Shown piece after piece: positions 33,265 to 39,456 of a DNA stretch of 39,456 nucleotides. The stretch covers positions 1-39,456 of the IMG/VR virus record IMGVR_UViG_3300025162_000098; one strand, given 5' to 3'. Each line of letters starts with the position of its first letter. Within the stretch, counting starts at the first letter, position 1. The stretch is from a virus. The position numbers were made by a program, and so were the translations under genes. The notes below the pieces were generated by a model. The model worked only from the letters and a program-made list of their open reading frames with translations, did not search any database and was not told where the DNA came from.

Positions 33265-33502
33265 ATATAAACTCAAAGAAACAAATTCAGATGCTGATCA
33301 ATTTCAACAACAACGTTTAGCGTCATTTGATGGGATAGAAGCAAAACTAGATACACTTAAAAAATATGTTGTTAGAGCTAAATTAGCAACAGATAAATTT
33401 TATAGAGCTAACCCGGACTCATACGAGGTAGTTTATTCAACTGATTTAGCAAACGATTATTTAAAAGACTTATTCACATTGTTTAAACCAGACGAAGAAT
33501 GA
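33254..33502 (+). CDS. Unknown small head-region protein, YKYKLKE start (2)
   Basis: 82 residues: MAYKYKLKETNSDADQFQQQ, then two predicted helices (GIEAKLDTLKKYVVRAKLAT, DLANDYLKDLFTLFKPDEE). The N-terminus repeats the start of the upstream gene in protein and DNA. It starts inside the previous gene and overlaps the next by 4 bases. Similar in size to T4 gp67/gp68-type prohead core proteins, but I see no sequence reason to equate them. Confidence 0.55.
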   Translation: MAYKYKLKETNSDADQFQQQRLASFDGIEAKLDTLKKYVVRAKLATDKFYRANPDSYEVVYSTDLANDYLKDLFTLFKPDEE

Positions 33503-33954
33503 AATCCTTAATTACAGAGGCTGAAAAACACCGTATGCAAGTATTGGCTGGAATAATTTCTGAAGGTAAAGTAGATGATTCAAAATCTGAAAAAAGATTT
33601 GAAGTTGATAAAAAGAGTGGTAAATTTAAATTATTTTTAGGAAATACTTTAGTAACTGAGTGTGGATTCAATGTTAAACCACCAGACAAATGGTTTGATA
33701 AAAAATATTTGATTCTTCATGATATGAAAACTGTTAAGAAATATCAAAGAAAAGGATTTGCAAAATTTATATTAAAACAAATATTTAATTATGTAAAAGA
33801 TGATCTTAAACTCAATATTATTTCATTGATTGTTTATAAAGATAATGAACCAGCAACAAAGTTATATTTAAAAAGTGGATTTGAGAAATATAATAATTAT
33901 GATGATTTTAATGATGAAGATAACTCATTCATGACCTTAATAAAAAAATTATAA
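33499..33954 (+). CDS. GNAT acetyltransferase with N-terminal ITE/ISE tag
   Basis: 151 residues. The C-terminal 90 residues are GNAT-like: LILHDMKTVKKYQRKGFAKF ILKQI, where QRKGFA (83-88) is the acetyl-CoA pyrophosphate loop, then LNIISLIVYKDNEPATKLYL and KSGFEKY, the standard 'N..A...Y.k.GF' motif. The first 22 residues (MKSLITEAEKHRMQVLAGII SE) are not part of the fold. They hold ITE|A and ISE|G sites of the kind cut by T4-type prohead proteases and the 'RMQ.LAGI' motif shared with 23325. This suggests an enzyme that is packaged in the head and trimmed. The acetyl acceptor is unknown. Confidence 0.75.
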   Translation: MKSLITEAEKHRMQVLAGIISEGKVDDSKSEKRFEVDKKSGKFKLFLGNTLVTECGFNVKPPDKWFDKKYLILHDMKTVKKYQRKGFAKFILKQIFNYVKDDLKLNIISLIVYKDNEPATKLYLKSGFEKYNNYDDFNDEDNSFMTLIKKL

Positions 33955-33966
33955 AAACTAAAATAA

Positions 33967-35151
33967 ATGAAACTACCAAGAACTTTACAAGAAAAATATG
34001 ACGCGGCTCAAAACGGAACAGGCGCTAAAGATGTATTCCTAAAAGAAGCAAAACAATTATATTCGAGTTTAATTCCAAACGCTGCTACTTTTGATCAAAC
34101 AGTTAAAATACTCAAAAATAAAAGTGTATTGAACGAAAATTATGTCGATCTTAAACCAATTTCTGTGTATGAAGGTCGTACTCAAGAACCTTGGGAGGAG
34201 AAATATGCATCGTTTTTGAAAGAACAAGAAGATGCCAAAGCTGAAACAACTAAAATTTCCAAATACGCAGAAGATACCCAGAAGAAAGGATACGATAATT
34301 CAGATGTAAAAAATCTCGATAATCAAATCGGTCAAGAAGTATTGAATGGTATAGCATTTGAAGCACGTGAAAATCCTGACAAAACATTAGATGAAATACG
34401 AGCTATAGTATCAAAAAATCTTGCTAAAGATCAATTATACTATGTTAAAAACGCTATGTTTGGAGAAAAGGGTGTAGGTATATCAGACGAAGTTCCAGGT
34501 ATGAAAGCATCTAAAACGGATCAAATGACTACAGTGAAAATGAAGTCAATAAACGAATCTAAAGCATCCAAACTCGACCAACGTCTCAAAGATATCCATA
34601 AAGCTGGTGATATTATAACATTAGAAGCTAAAATGGAAGCTATTGATGAAGAAATCAATGCTAAAAATGAACGTATCAATATGATTGGAGAAAACGAAGA
34701 TTTAGCTGAACTAGTTAATCCAATCAAACTTCGTGAAATGAAAAAAGAAATCAAAAATCTTGAACGCGAAAAAGCTAAACTACAAAAAGTATACGAAAAA
34801 ATGACTGGACAAAAGAAAGCTGAAGTCATTGATGAACCACAAGAAGTTGAAGAAGATGTTGCTCCTGAAATGGATGATGATAGTGTTAGTGATGATGAAC
34901 AATTGAATGAAAATATTGAAGAATCAACTCCCGAATATACTTTTGATGAACTAATCCACTTGATTGATATTAGTGATCCTAATAACCCTGACAAAGAGCA
35001 ACAAGAAGATGCTGAAAATAAATTGAGAGAATTAGGCTTCTACAATGAAGATGGCGAGATCAGAGAAGAAAATTTCAATAAGTCATTTAAAACAAGTGAT
35101 GGAAAAACATTAACTGATTTGGATAAATATTTCGATGAACATTACATGTAA
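33967..35151 (+). CDS. Unknown head-region protein with central coiled coil
   Basis: 394 residues, strongly charged and mostly helical. The N-terminus is KLPRTLQEKYDAAQNGTGAK. Residues about 205-280 (AKMEAIDEEINAKNERINMI and MKKEIKNLEREKAKLQKVYE) form a coiled coil, followed by an acidic stretch (about 285-315). A small C-terminal domain (YTFDELIHLIDISDPNNPDK and LRELGFYNEDGEIREENFNK) ends it. It sits immediately before the protease, the place of scaffold or core proteins in T4-like maps. It may be a core component. The sequence FEARENPDKTLDEIRAIVSK is the most domain-like part of the N-terminal half. No homologue is named. Confidence 0.55.
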   Translation: MKLPRTLQEKYDAAQNGTGAKDVFLKEAKQLYSSLIPNAATFDQTVKILKNKSVLNENYVDLKPISVYEGRTQEPWEEKYASFLKEQEDAKAETTKISKYAEDTQKKGYDNSDVKNLDNQIGQEVLNGIAFEARENPDKTLDEIRAIVSKNLAKDQLYYVKNAMFGEKGVGISDEVPGMKASKTDQMTTVKMKSINESKASKLDQRLKDIHKAGDIITLEAKMEAIDEEINAKNERINMIGENEDLAELVNPIKLREMKKEIKNLEREKAKLQKVYEKMTGQKKAEVIDEPQEVEEDVAPEMDDDSVSDDEQLNENIEESTPEYTFDELIHLIDISDPNNPDKEQQEDAENKLRELGFYNEDGEIREENFNKSFKTSDGKTLTDLDKYFDEHYM

Positions 35152-35163
35152 TTTATATTTAAT

Positions 35164-35757
35164 ATGCTACTAGTAGAAACCCAAAATTTTAAATGTTCTC
35201 CTATACAATTACTAGAAGGTATTAAATCTCCTGCTGGTAATCCAATAGTAGAAGGTATATTAACTACTGTTGAATTAAAAAACGGTAATGGTAGATATTA
35301 TCCTCGTAAGTTGTGGGAAGACGAATTAGAAAAGTATAGCGAGTTTGTGAATGAGAACCGTGCAATGGGTGAATTAGATCACAGCGATGAACAAGTGGTC
35401 AATCTTAAAAATGTATCTCATGTTATTAGAAAAATATGGTGGGATGGTGATAACATAATGGGTCGTATTGAAATATTACCTACACCAGCTGGAAATATAT
35501 TAAGATCATTGATTGAAAATAATGTAACTATAGGTGTATCATCTCGTGGTGTGGGAGAACTGGAACAAAAGGGTGGAGTAATGGAAGTTAGTAGCTATAG
35601 TCTTATTTGTTGGGACGCTGTATCAAATCCATCAAATCCAGGTTCATTCCCTAAACTCGTAAACGAATCCTTAATTAGTCCTAAATATAATTATTCTCAA
35701 GTTAATAATATAATTAGAGAAATTCTTTGCTCTAAAGGAAGCTGTCCTATTTTTTAA
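35164..35757 (+). CDS. 21: Prohead protease, T4 gp21-like (S80 family)
   Basis: 197 residues; T4 gp21 has 212. The catalytic His is probably His73 in MGELDHSDE. The Ser is 126 or 127 in IGVSSRGVG, and Asp151 in LICWDAVSNPSNPGSF is the third candidate. VEGILTTVELKNGNGRYYPR is the usual N-terminal block. It matures the head by cutting scaffold, capsid and internal proteins after (L/I)-x-E. The N-terminus contains LLEG, a possible self-cleavage site. The last codons (AAGCTGTCCTATTTTTTAA) are duplicated at the end of the HNH gene that follows after 2 bases, so the original gene may have had a slightly different C-terminus. Confidence 0.9.
   Translation: MLLVETQNFKCSPIQLLEGIKSPAGNPIVEGILTTVELKNGNGRYYPRKLWEDELEKYSEFVNENRAMGELDHSDEQVVNLKNVSHVIRKIWWDGDNIMGRIEILPTPAGNILRSLIENNVTIGVSSRGVGELEQKGGVMEVSSYSLICWDAVSNPSNPGSFPKLVNESLISPKYNYSQVNNIIREILCSKGSCPIF
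35739..35757 (+). repeat. Left 19-base direct repeat at protease/HNH junction
   Basis: AAGCTGTCCTATTTTTTAA ends the protease gene. The partner at 36353-36371, AAGCTATCCTATATTTTAA, ends the HNH gene; 17 of 19 bases agree and both end in the stop codon. Confidence 0.7.
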
Positions 35758-35759
35758 AT

Positions 35760-36371
35760 ATGTGTGAAACAAAGAAATGTACTAAGTGTGGTGAAATTAA
35801 ATCTTTAGATGAATTTTATAATAATAAAAACAACTGTAAAACATGTTATAGAAAAAATCAAAAAGAATATAACCTTACCACAAAAGAAAATCAAAAAGAA
35901 TACCATAAAGAATATTATATTAATAACAAAGAAAATGTCAAAGAATATAATCTTATTAATAAAGAAAAAAGGAAAGAACTTTATAGAGAATATAATAAAA
36001 AAAGACGTCAAACTGACCCAATATTTAAGTTAAAGAATAATATCGCAGTAAGTATAGTTCATTCTATTAAAGTAAAAGGATTTCAAAAGAATAAACGAAC
36101 AGAAAAAATCCTTGGTTGCTCAATGGAATTTTTCAAAGCATATCTTGAATCACAATTTCTTCCTTGGATGTCGTGGGATAACTACGGTTTATACAACGGA
36201 GAATTTAATTACGGTTTCGACCTTGACCATATTATCCCTATATCAAGCGCACAAATAGAAGCAGACCTCCTCACCCTAAACCACTATAGTAATTTCCAGC
36301 CATTATGTTCTAAAATAAACCGCGAAATTAAAAGAGATAATCTTAATTATATAAGCTATCCTATATTTTAA
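35760..36371 (+). CDS. HNH homing endonuclease with zinc ribbon
   Basis: 203 residues. One zinc ribbon (KCTKCGEIKSLDEF, then NCKTCYRKN) is followed by a tandem 'EY..NKEN.KEY' linker and a C-terminal HNH core, FDLDHIIPISSAQIEADLLT with LNHYSNFQPLCSKINREIK. It is a shorter sister of the 16038 gene with one ribbon missing and an almost identical core, including 30 identical bases in a row (36257-36286 with 16805-16834). It starts 2 bases after the protease stop with no promoter motif of its own, so it must be co-expressed with the protease. Its final codons (SYPIF) imitate the protease's end (SCPIF). Confidence 0.85.
   Translation: MCETKKCTKCGEIKSLDEFYNNKNNCKTCYRKNQKEYNLTTKENQKEYHKEYYINNKENVKEYNLINKEKRKELYREYNKKRRQTDPIFKLKNNIAVSIVHSIKVKGFQKNKRTEKILGCSMEFFKAYLESQFLPWMSWDNYGLYNGEFNYGFDLDHIIPISSAQIEADLLTLNHYSNFQPLCSKINREIKRDNLNYISYPIF
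36353..36371 (+). repeat. Right 19-base direct repeat at end of HNH gene
   Basis: Partner of the repeat at 35739-35757, with two mismatches. It would be the original 3' end of the protease gene if the endonuclease arrived between the copies. Confidence 0.7.
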
Positions 36372-36399
36372 CCACCCTTTCGATAGTATCGCTAGGCCT

Positions 36400-36430
36400 T
36401 TGCCATTCCCTTACAGGAATGGCAATTTCT
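36400..36430 (+). terminator. Hairpin terminator after the HNH gene
   Basis: A perfect 10-bp stem TTGCCATTCC (36400-36409) with GGAATGGCAA (36416-36425) has a 6-base loop and is followed by TTTCT. It separates the protease-HNH unit from the scaffold-capsid unit. Confidence 0.75.
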
Positions 36431-36453
36431 CTGTCGCTTTGAATTCTTTGTAC

Positions 36454-36464
36454 ATATGTATAAT
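36454..36464 (+). promoter_or_regulatory. ATATGTATAAT promoter motif ahead of scaffold/capsid
   Basis: The only copy of this motif not followed directly by an endonuclease gene. CTGTCGCTTTG lies 23 bases upstream. It may drive the scaffold-capsid operon, or be left over from a lost endonuclease. Confidence 0.5.
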
Positions 36465-36471
36465 TGTAAAT

Positions 36472-36499
36472 ATACTCTTCTCAACCCCTTATAGAGTAT
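36472..36499 (+). repeat. Leader hairpin before scaffold gene
   Basis: ATACTCT (36472-36478) pairs with AGAGTAT (36493-36499) around a 14-base loop, just downstream of the promoter motif. It could stabilise the 5' end of the capsid message. Confidence 0.4.
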
Positions 36500-36505
36500 T
36501 ACTTT

Positions 36506-36513
36506 TATAAATA
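36506..36513 (+). promoter_or_regulatory. Exact T4 late-promoter octamer TATAAATA
   Basis: The only exact forward T4-type late octamer I noticed at a gene boundary, 58 bases ahead of the scaffold start. The scaffold and capsid genes are strong late genes in T4, which supports the reading, but the octamer can arise by chance in such AT-rich DNA. Confidence 0.4.
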
Positions 36514-36570
36514 ACCAACCCATTGCGTTTTCCTTAATAAACGTATTTCACTAAATTAATTTTAGGAATA

Positions 36571-37503
36571 ATGATAAAACGAGACATTCTGGCTGAAGCC
36601 ATAGCTGAAGCTAAAGTTGTTAAAGAAACTGCCATCGAAAATGCTAAAGCAGCATTAACCGAATCATTTGCCCCTCACTTGAAATCTATGCTATCTGCTA
36701 AATTACAAGAAATGGAAACAGAAGATTTAGAAGAAGAAAATTTCATTCCAGAAGAAGCAGTAAACGAAAATGAACAAGTGGATGAATTAGACGAACTATT
36801 AAAAGAAATCGATTCTGAAAACGAATTAGACGAAACTAAAAAAGAAGATGAAGCTGAAGAAGAAGTTCAAGAAGCTGACCCAGAAAAAGACGCAGAATCT
36901 ACCGAAGAAGATGAAGAACTGGATATAGAAGACATGTCTGAAGAAGACCTTAAATCATTTATTGAAGATGTAATTAATGACATGATCGAAACTGGCGAAT
37001 TAGAACCAGGTGAAGGACATGAATCAGAAGAAGAAAATCCAGAAGGTGAAGAAATCGACATCGAAAAAATCGAAGGCGAAGAACAACCAGAAGAAGTAGA
37101 TTTAGACGAAATGTTAAAAATTGGTGAAGAACTTGAAGACGAATCTCTATCAGACGAACTCGACGAAGCATACCAAACCATCGAAACATTGAGAACTCAA
37201 ATATCTGAAGTTAAAGTTTTAAACGCAAAACTTCTTTACTCAAACAAAATTTTCCAATCAAAAACATTAACAGAAGGTAAAAAATTGCAAGTACTGCATG
37301 CCTTCGAAAAAGCAACAACGATTAAAGAAGCTAAAGCCACTTATGAAATTTTGAAAGAAAATCTTGACACAAAAACAATTTCAAAACCTCAATTTAGAGG
37401 AGCAGCTTCAAAAACAATTACCCCTATTAAAGAATCCAAACAGCCTATTGTTGAAGTAGAAAACCAATACGCAAGATGGAAAACACTAGCGGGATTAGAT
37501 TAA
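36571..37503 (+). CDS. 22: Prohead scaffold/core protein, T4 gp22-like
   Basis: 310 residues; T4 gp22 has 269. It begins MIKRDILAEAIAEAKVVKET, containing LAE|A and IAE|A, typical T4 protease sites. The middle (about 50-200) is extremely acidic and rich in Glu, as in gp22-like cores. The C-terminus (EAYQTIETLRTQISEVKVLN, AKLLYSNKIFQSKTLTEGKK and a helix to RWKTLAGLD) matches the pattern of marine gp22-like proteins, and carries another LTE|G site. It forms the transient core inside the capsid shell and is degraded by the gp21-like protease. Position between protease and capsid is canonical. Confidence 0.88.
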   Translation: MIKRDILAEAIAEAKVVKETAIENAKAALTESFAPHLKSMLSAKLQEMETEDLEEENFIPEEAVNENEQVDELDELLKEIDSENELDETKKEDEAEEEVQEADPEKDAESTEEDEELDIEDMSEEDLKSFIEDVINDMIETGELEPGEGHESEEENPEGEEIDIEKIEGEEQPEEVDLDEMLKIGEELEDESLSDELDEAYQTIETLRTQISEVKVLNAKLLYSNKIFQSKTLTEGKKLQVLHAFEKATTIKEAKATYEILKENLDTKTISKPQFRGAASKTITPIKESKQPIVEVENQYARWKTLAGLD

Positions 37504-37538
37504 ATAACGAATAATTAATTTTTAAATTAACAAAACAA

Positions 37539-39140
37539 ATGAGTTTACAAACTTTATTAGAAAGTGCTAATCCATATCAGTCAGTACAGACTGCAGCACA
37601 AAAATTATCTGCTAAATGGAGCCCAACTGGTTTACTAGAAGGACTTGAAAAAGAGCAGAAAAATAATATGGCAATGATTCTTGAAAACCAAGCTAAACAG
37701 TTGGTAGTAGAAGCATCTCAAACAGGTGGTGGTATTGGTTCAGCAGGAACTTTTACAGCAGGACAAGGTGAACAATGGGCTGGAGTTGCCCTTCCATTAG
37801 TTCGTAAAGTATTTGGTCAAATCGCATCGAAAGAATTCGTAAGTGTTCAACCGATGAATTTACCTTCAGGTCTAGTATTTTATCTTGATTTCCAATATGG
37901 AAATACAAAAGCTCCTTTTACTGCAGGTGATTCTGTATACGGTGCTACTGGTGGTAACTTACCTTTCGGAAACACAAATACAGGTGGTCTTTACGGTGCA
38001 GGTCGTTTTGCCTATACTACTAACAATACTTCTTCTTATGCAACAGCAACTACTGCTTCTGCTACATGGGCTGATTTGAATTTTGATTCTAACTACTCTG
38101 CATCTGCAGCTGCTGGTCAATATATTAAAGTAACTGTTCCTACTGCTTCTCTTCCTAACTTGGATTTGAACGGTTTACGCGCGTTTGCTTTATCAAGCAG
38201 CATTCAAGTTCCTGTATTCACTAGTTTGAATGGAACTAACGTACAATTTATTGTATCTGGTAGTGTTGCTCCTGCACAAGCAAGTTCTCAATTAGTTACT
38301 TACCAAATGCAACCAACTGATCAATATCGTGGTGATTTTGAAGATGGAAATACTGGATTAAACGGTACTAACACCGCTATTACAATTCCTGAGATCAACA
38401 TCAAGATGAAATCTAGTTCAATCACTGCGAAAACCAAGAAATTGAAAGCAGTATGGACTCCAGAGTTTGCCCAAGATATCAACGCTTACCATAGTTTAGA
38501 TGCTGAAGCAGAAATAACATCAATTATCTCTGAATATATTTCTCTTGAAGTAGATTTAGAAGTATTGGATATGTTAATTCAAAATGCATCTGCTGGAACA
38601 GAGTATTGGTCAGCTGTAAATAACCAAGGCATTAACGCAGCCGGAACAGCATTCGATGTTGCTTTAGGTTTCTATAATACTCAGGGTGGATGGTTCCAAA
38701 CATTGGGAACTAAAATTACTAAATTGAGTAATATTATTCATCAGAAAACCATGCGTGGTGGAGCTAATTTCTTGATCTGTTCTCCTACAGTATCTACTAT
38801 CCTTGAATCAATTCCTGGATTTAGTGCAGACGTGAACGGTGAAACTGAAAAAATGAACTACGCGTTCGGTGTTCAGAAAATTGGATCTATGAACGGTCGT
38901 TATAAAGTATTTAAAAACCCATACATGACTGAAAATCAGATCTTGTTAGGTTATAGAGGTACTCAATTCTTGGAAACGGGCGCAGTATACGCGCCTTATG
39001 TACCCGTAATCATGACCCCTTTAGTCTATGACCCGGACACATTTACTCCAAGAAAAGGTCTCTTGACCCGCTACGCAAAGAAAATGGTTCGTCCAGAGTA
39101 CTATGGCCTGATCAAGGTAGCTGGGTTGAATACATTGTAG
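37539..39140 (+). CDS. 23: Major capsid protein, T4 gp23-like
   Basis: 533 residues; T4 gp23 has 521. Key blocks: an N-terminal propeptide ending near QAKQLVVE|ASQTGGG (about residue 65), aligned with T4's FLTE|AEIGG cut; WAGVALPLVRKVFGQIASKE FVSVQPMN; the segment KTKKLKAVWTPEFAQDINAY HSLDAEAEITSI; then FLICSPTVSTILESIPGF and TRYAKKMVRPEYYGLIKVAG at the end. It forms the hexamers of the HK97-fold shell. GC content is a little higher and codons more regular than in the neighbours, as expected for the most expressed gene. A strong terminator follows. Confidence 0.96.
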   Translation: MSLQTLLESANPYQSVQTAAQKLSAKWSPTGLLEGLEKEQKNNMAMILENQAKQLVVEASQTGGGIGSAGTFTAGQGEQWAGVALPLVRKVFGQIASKEFVSVQPMNLPSGLVFYLDFQYGNTKAPFTAGDSVYGATGGNLPFGNTNTGGLYGAGRFAYTTNNTSSYATATTASATWADLNFDSNYSASAAAGQYIKVTVPTASLPNLDLNGLRAFALSSSIQVPVFTSLNGTNVQFIVSGSVAPAQASSQLVTYQMQPTDQYRGDFEDGNTGLNGTNTAITIPEINIKMKSSSITAKTKKLKAVWTPEFAQDINAYHSLDAEAEITSIISEYISLEVDLEVLDMLIQNASAGTEYWSAVNNQGINAAGTAFDVALGFYNTQGGWFQTLGTKITKLSNIIHQKTMRGGANFLICSPTVSTILESIPGFSADVNGETEKMNYAFGVQKIGSMNGRYKVFKNPYMTENQILLGYRGTQFLETGAVYAPYVPVIMTPLVYDPDTFTPRKGLLTRYAKKMVRPEYYGLIKVAGLNTL

Positions 39141-39161
39141 TCAATCATTTAAATAAAAGAG

Positions 39162-39188
39162 AGGTCGCAGAAATGCGACCTTTTTTTA
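39162..39188 (+). terminator. Strong intrinsic terminator after the capsid gene
   Basis: An 8-bp stem AGGTCGCA (39162-39169) with TGCGACCT (39174-39181), a GAAA tetraloop and a run of seven or more T. This is a textbook terminator 21 bases after the capsid stop. Confidence 0.93.
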
Positions 39189-39220
39189 ACTACTTTTGCG
39201 ATTTTGCTTTTCTTTTATAT

Positions 39221-39231
39221 ATATGTATAAT
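39221..39231 (+). promoter_or_regulatory. Endonuclease-type promoter motif ATATGTATAAT
   Basis: Motif copy following the capsid terminator, with TTGCGATTTTG 25 bases upstream. A 12-base palindrome, ATGAAATTTCAT, follows at about 39237. It reads into the zinc-ribbon gene at 39272. Confidence 0.5.
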
Positions 39232-39271
39232 CGACATGAAATTTCATTCATGACATAAAAATTTTAAATAT

Positions 39272-39456
39272 ATGAAAATATGTAAAAAATGTGGGCAAGA
39301 AAAAGAATTATCTGAGTTTTCTAATAAGTCTAGTGAAAAAGATGGCAAACACAGATATTGCAAACAATGTATGGCAATTGATGTTAAAAATTATTATCAA
39401 ACATCTGGTAGAAAAGAATCAGATTATTATAGAAATTATCAAGAAGAAAATAGAGA
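39272..39456 (+). CDS. HNH-type homing endonuclease, 5' end only (runs off the window)
   Basis: 61 residues are visible: MKICKKCGQEKELSEFSNKS with KDGKHRYCKQCMAIDVKNYY. This C-x2-C...C-x2-C zinc ribbon with 'LSEF....DGK...YCK.C' is the same module that opens the HNH genes at 16038 and 35760, followed by the same kind of Tyr/Asn/Lys linker (YYQTSGRKESDYYRNYQEEN). The HNH core should lie beyond the window. It has its own promoter motif behind the capsid terminator. Confidence 0.7.
   Translation, partial: MKICKKCGQEKELSEFSNKSSEKDGKHRYCKQCMAIDVKNYYQTSGRKESDYYRNYQEENR

Noticed and set aside
34521-34994. 157-codon minus-strand ORF
   Set aside because: Antisense to a well-formed charged gene; its Ser/Phe-rich composition is the mirror of Glu/Lys codons. 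The same holds for the minus-strand ORFs at 36867-37181 and 36974-37189.
1-39456. tRNA genes, CRISPR arrays, insertion sequences, attachment sites
   Set aside because: No cloverleaf-like GC-rich segments, regular spacer-repeat series, transposase motifs or terminal repeats were seen on either strand by eye; a dedicated scan was not possible.

Overview
The window is a late-gene (structural and DNA-packaging) segment of a T4-like contractile-tailed phage. Every convincing gene is on the + strand. It contains a gp6-like baseplate wedge, gp17-like terminase, gp20-like portal, gp21-like prohead protease, gp22-like acidic scaffold and gp23-like major capsid protein. The DNA is very AT-rich. Start codons follow A/T-rich leaders such as 'acaatattATG' without recognisable Shine-Dalgarno boxes, which fits a Bacteroidota (flavobacterial-type) host; this host assignment is inference.

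Layout. 1-8626: baseplate/tail module (possible gp25-like end, gp6-like wedge, a DNRLRE-like beta protein, a small protein and a 1733-residue baseplate/tail protein). 8735-9512: homing-endonuclease cassette. 9518-12421: four virion-type proteins, two with the same C-terminal domain. 12447-15898: small head-associated or unknown proteins and a calcineurin-like phosphoesterase. 16038-19279: HNH endonuclease, P-loop protein, two conserved unknowns and a frameshifted gene. 19473-24886: accessory zone with three homing-type nucleases, an FAD-dependent dehydrogenase (COG2509-like), small proteins and a second P-loop protein. 24931-27048: a repeat protein, a frameshifted relative and another homing cassette. 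27045-39140: packaging and head module, terminase, intein-bearing portal, unknown head-region proteins including a GNAT acetyltransferase, protease, HNH endonuclease, scaffold and capsid. 39272-end: start of another HNH-type gene.

How it fits together. Terminase and portal pump DNA into a prohead built on the scaffold inside the capsid shell. The protease then matures the head, probably cutting after (L/I/V)-x-E. Many small proteins here start with a short amphipathic tag containing such a motif (LTE, IRE, IKE, LRE, ITE, ISE), resembling T4 capsid-targeting sequences. They are therefore candidates for head-packaged cargo.

The most striking accessory signals are: (a) nine homing-type nucleases in 39 kb (four GIY-YIG, three HNH-type, one Vsr-like, one in an intein); (b) three GIY-YIG genes each preceded by a 49-codon ORF in a different frame, all with the same 97-nt start-to-start spacing; (c) two related promoter-like motifs, CATATTTATAATAAA at late-gene boundaries and ATATGTATAAT before nearly every free-standing endonuclease; (d) an HNH gene at the 3' end of the protease gene that duplicates the gene's last 19 bases. 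No gene-free stretch exceeds 300 bases. I saw no tRNA, rRNA or CRISPR array.
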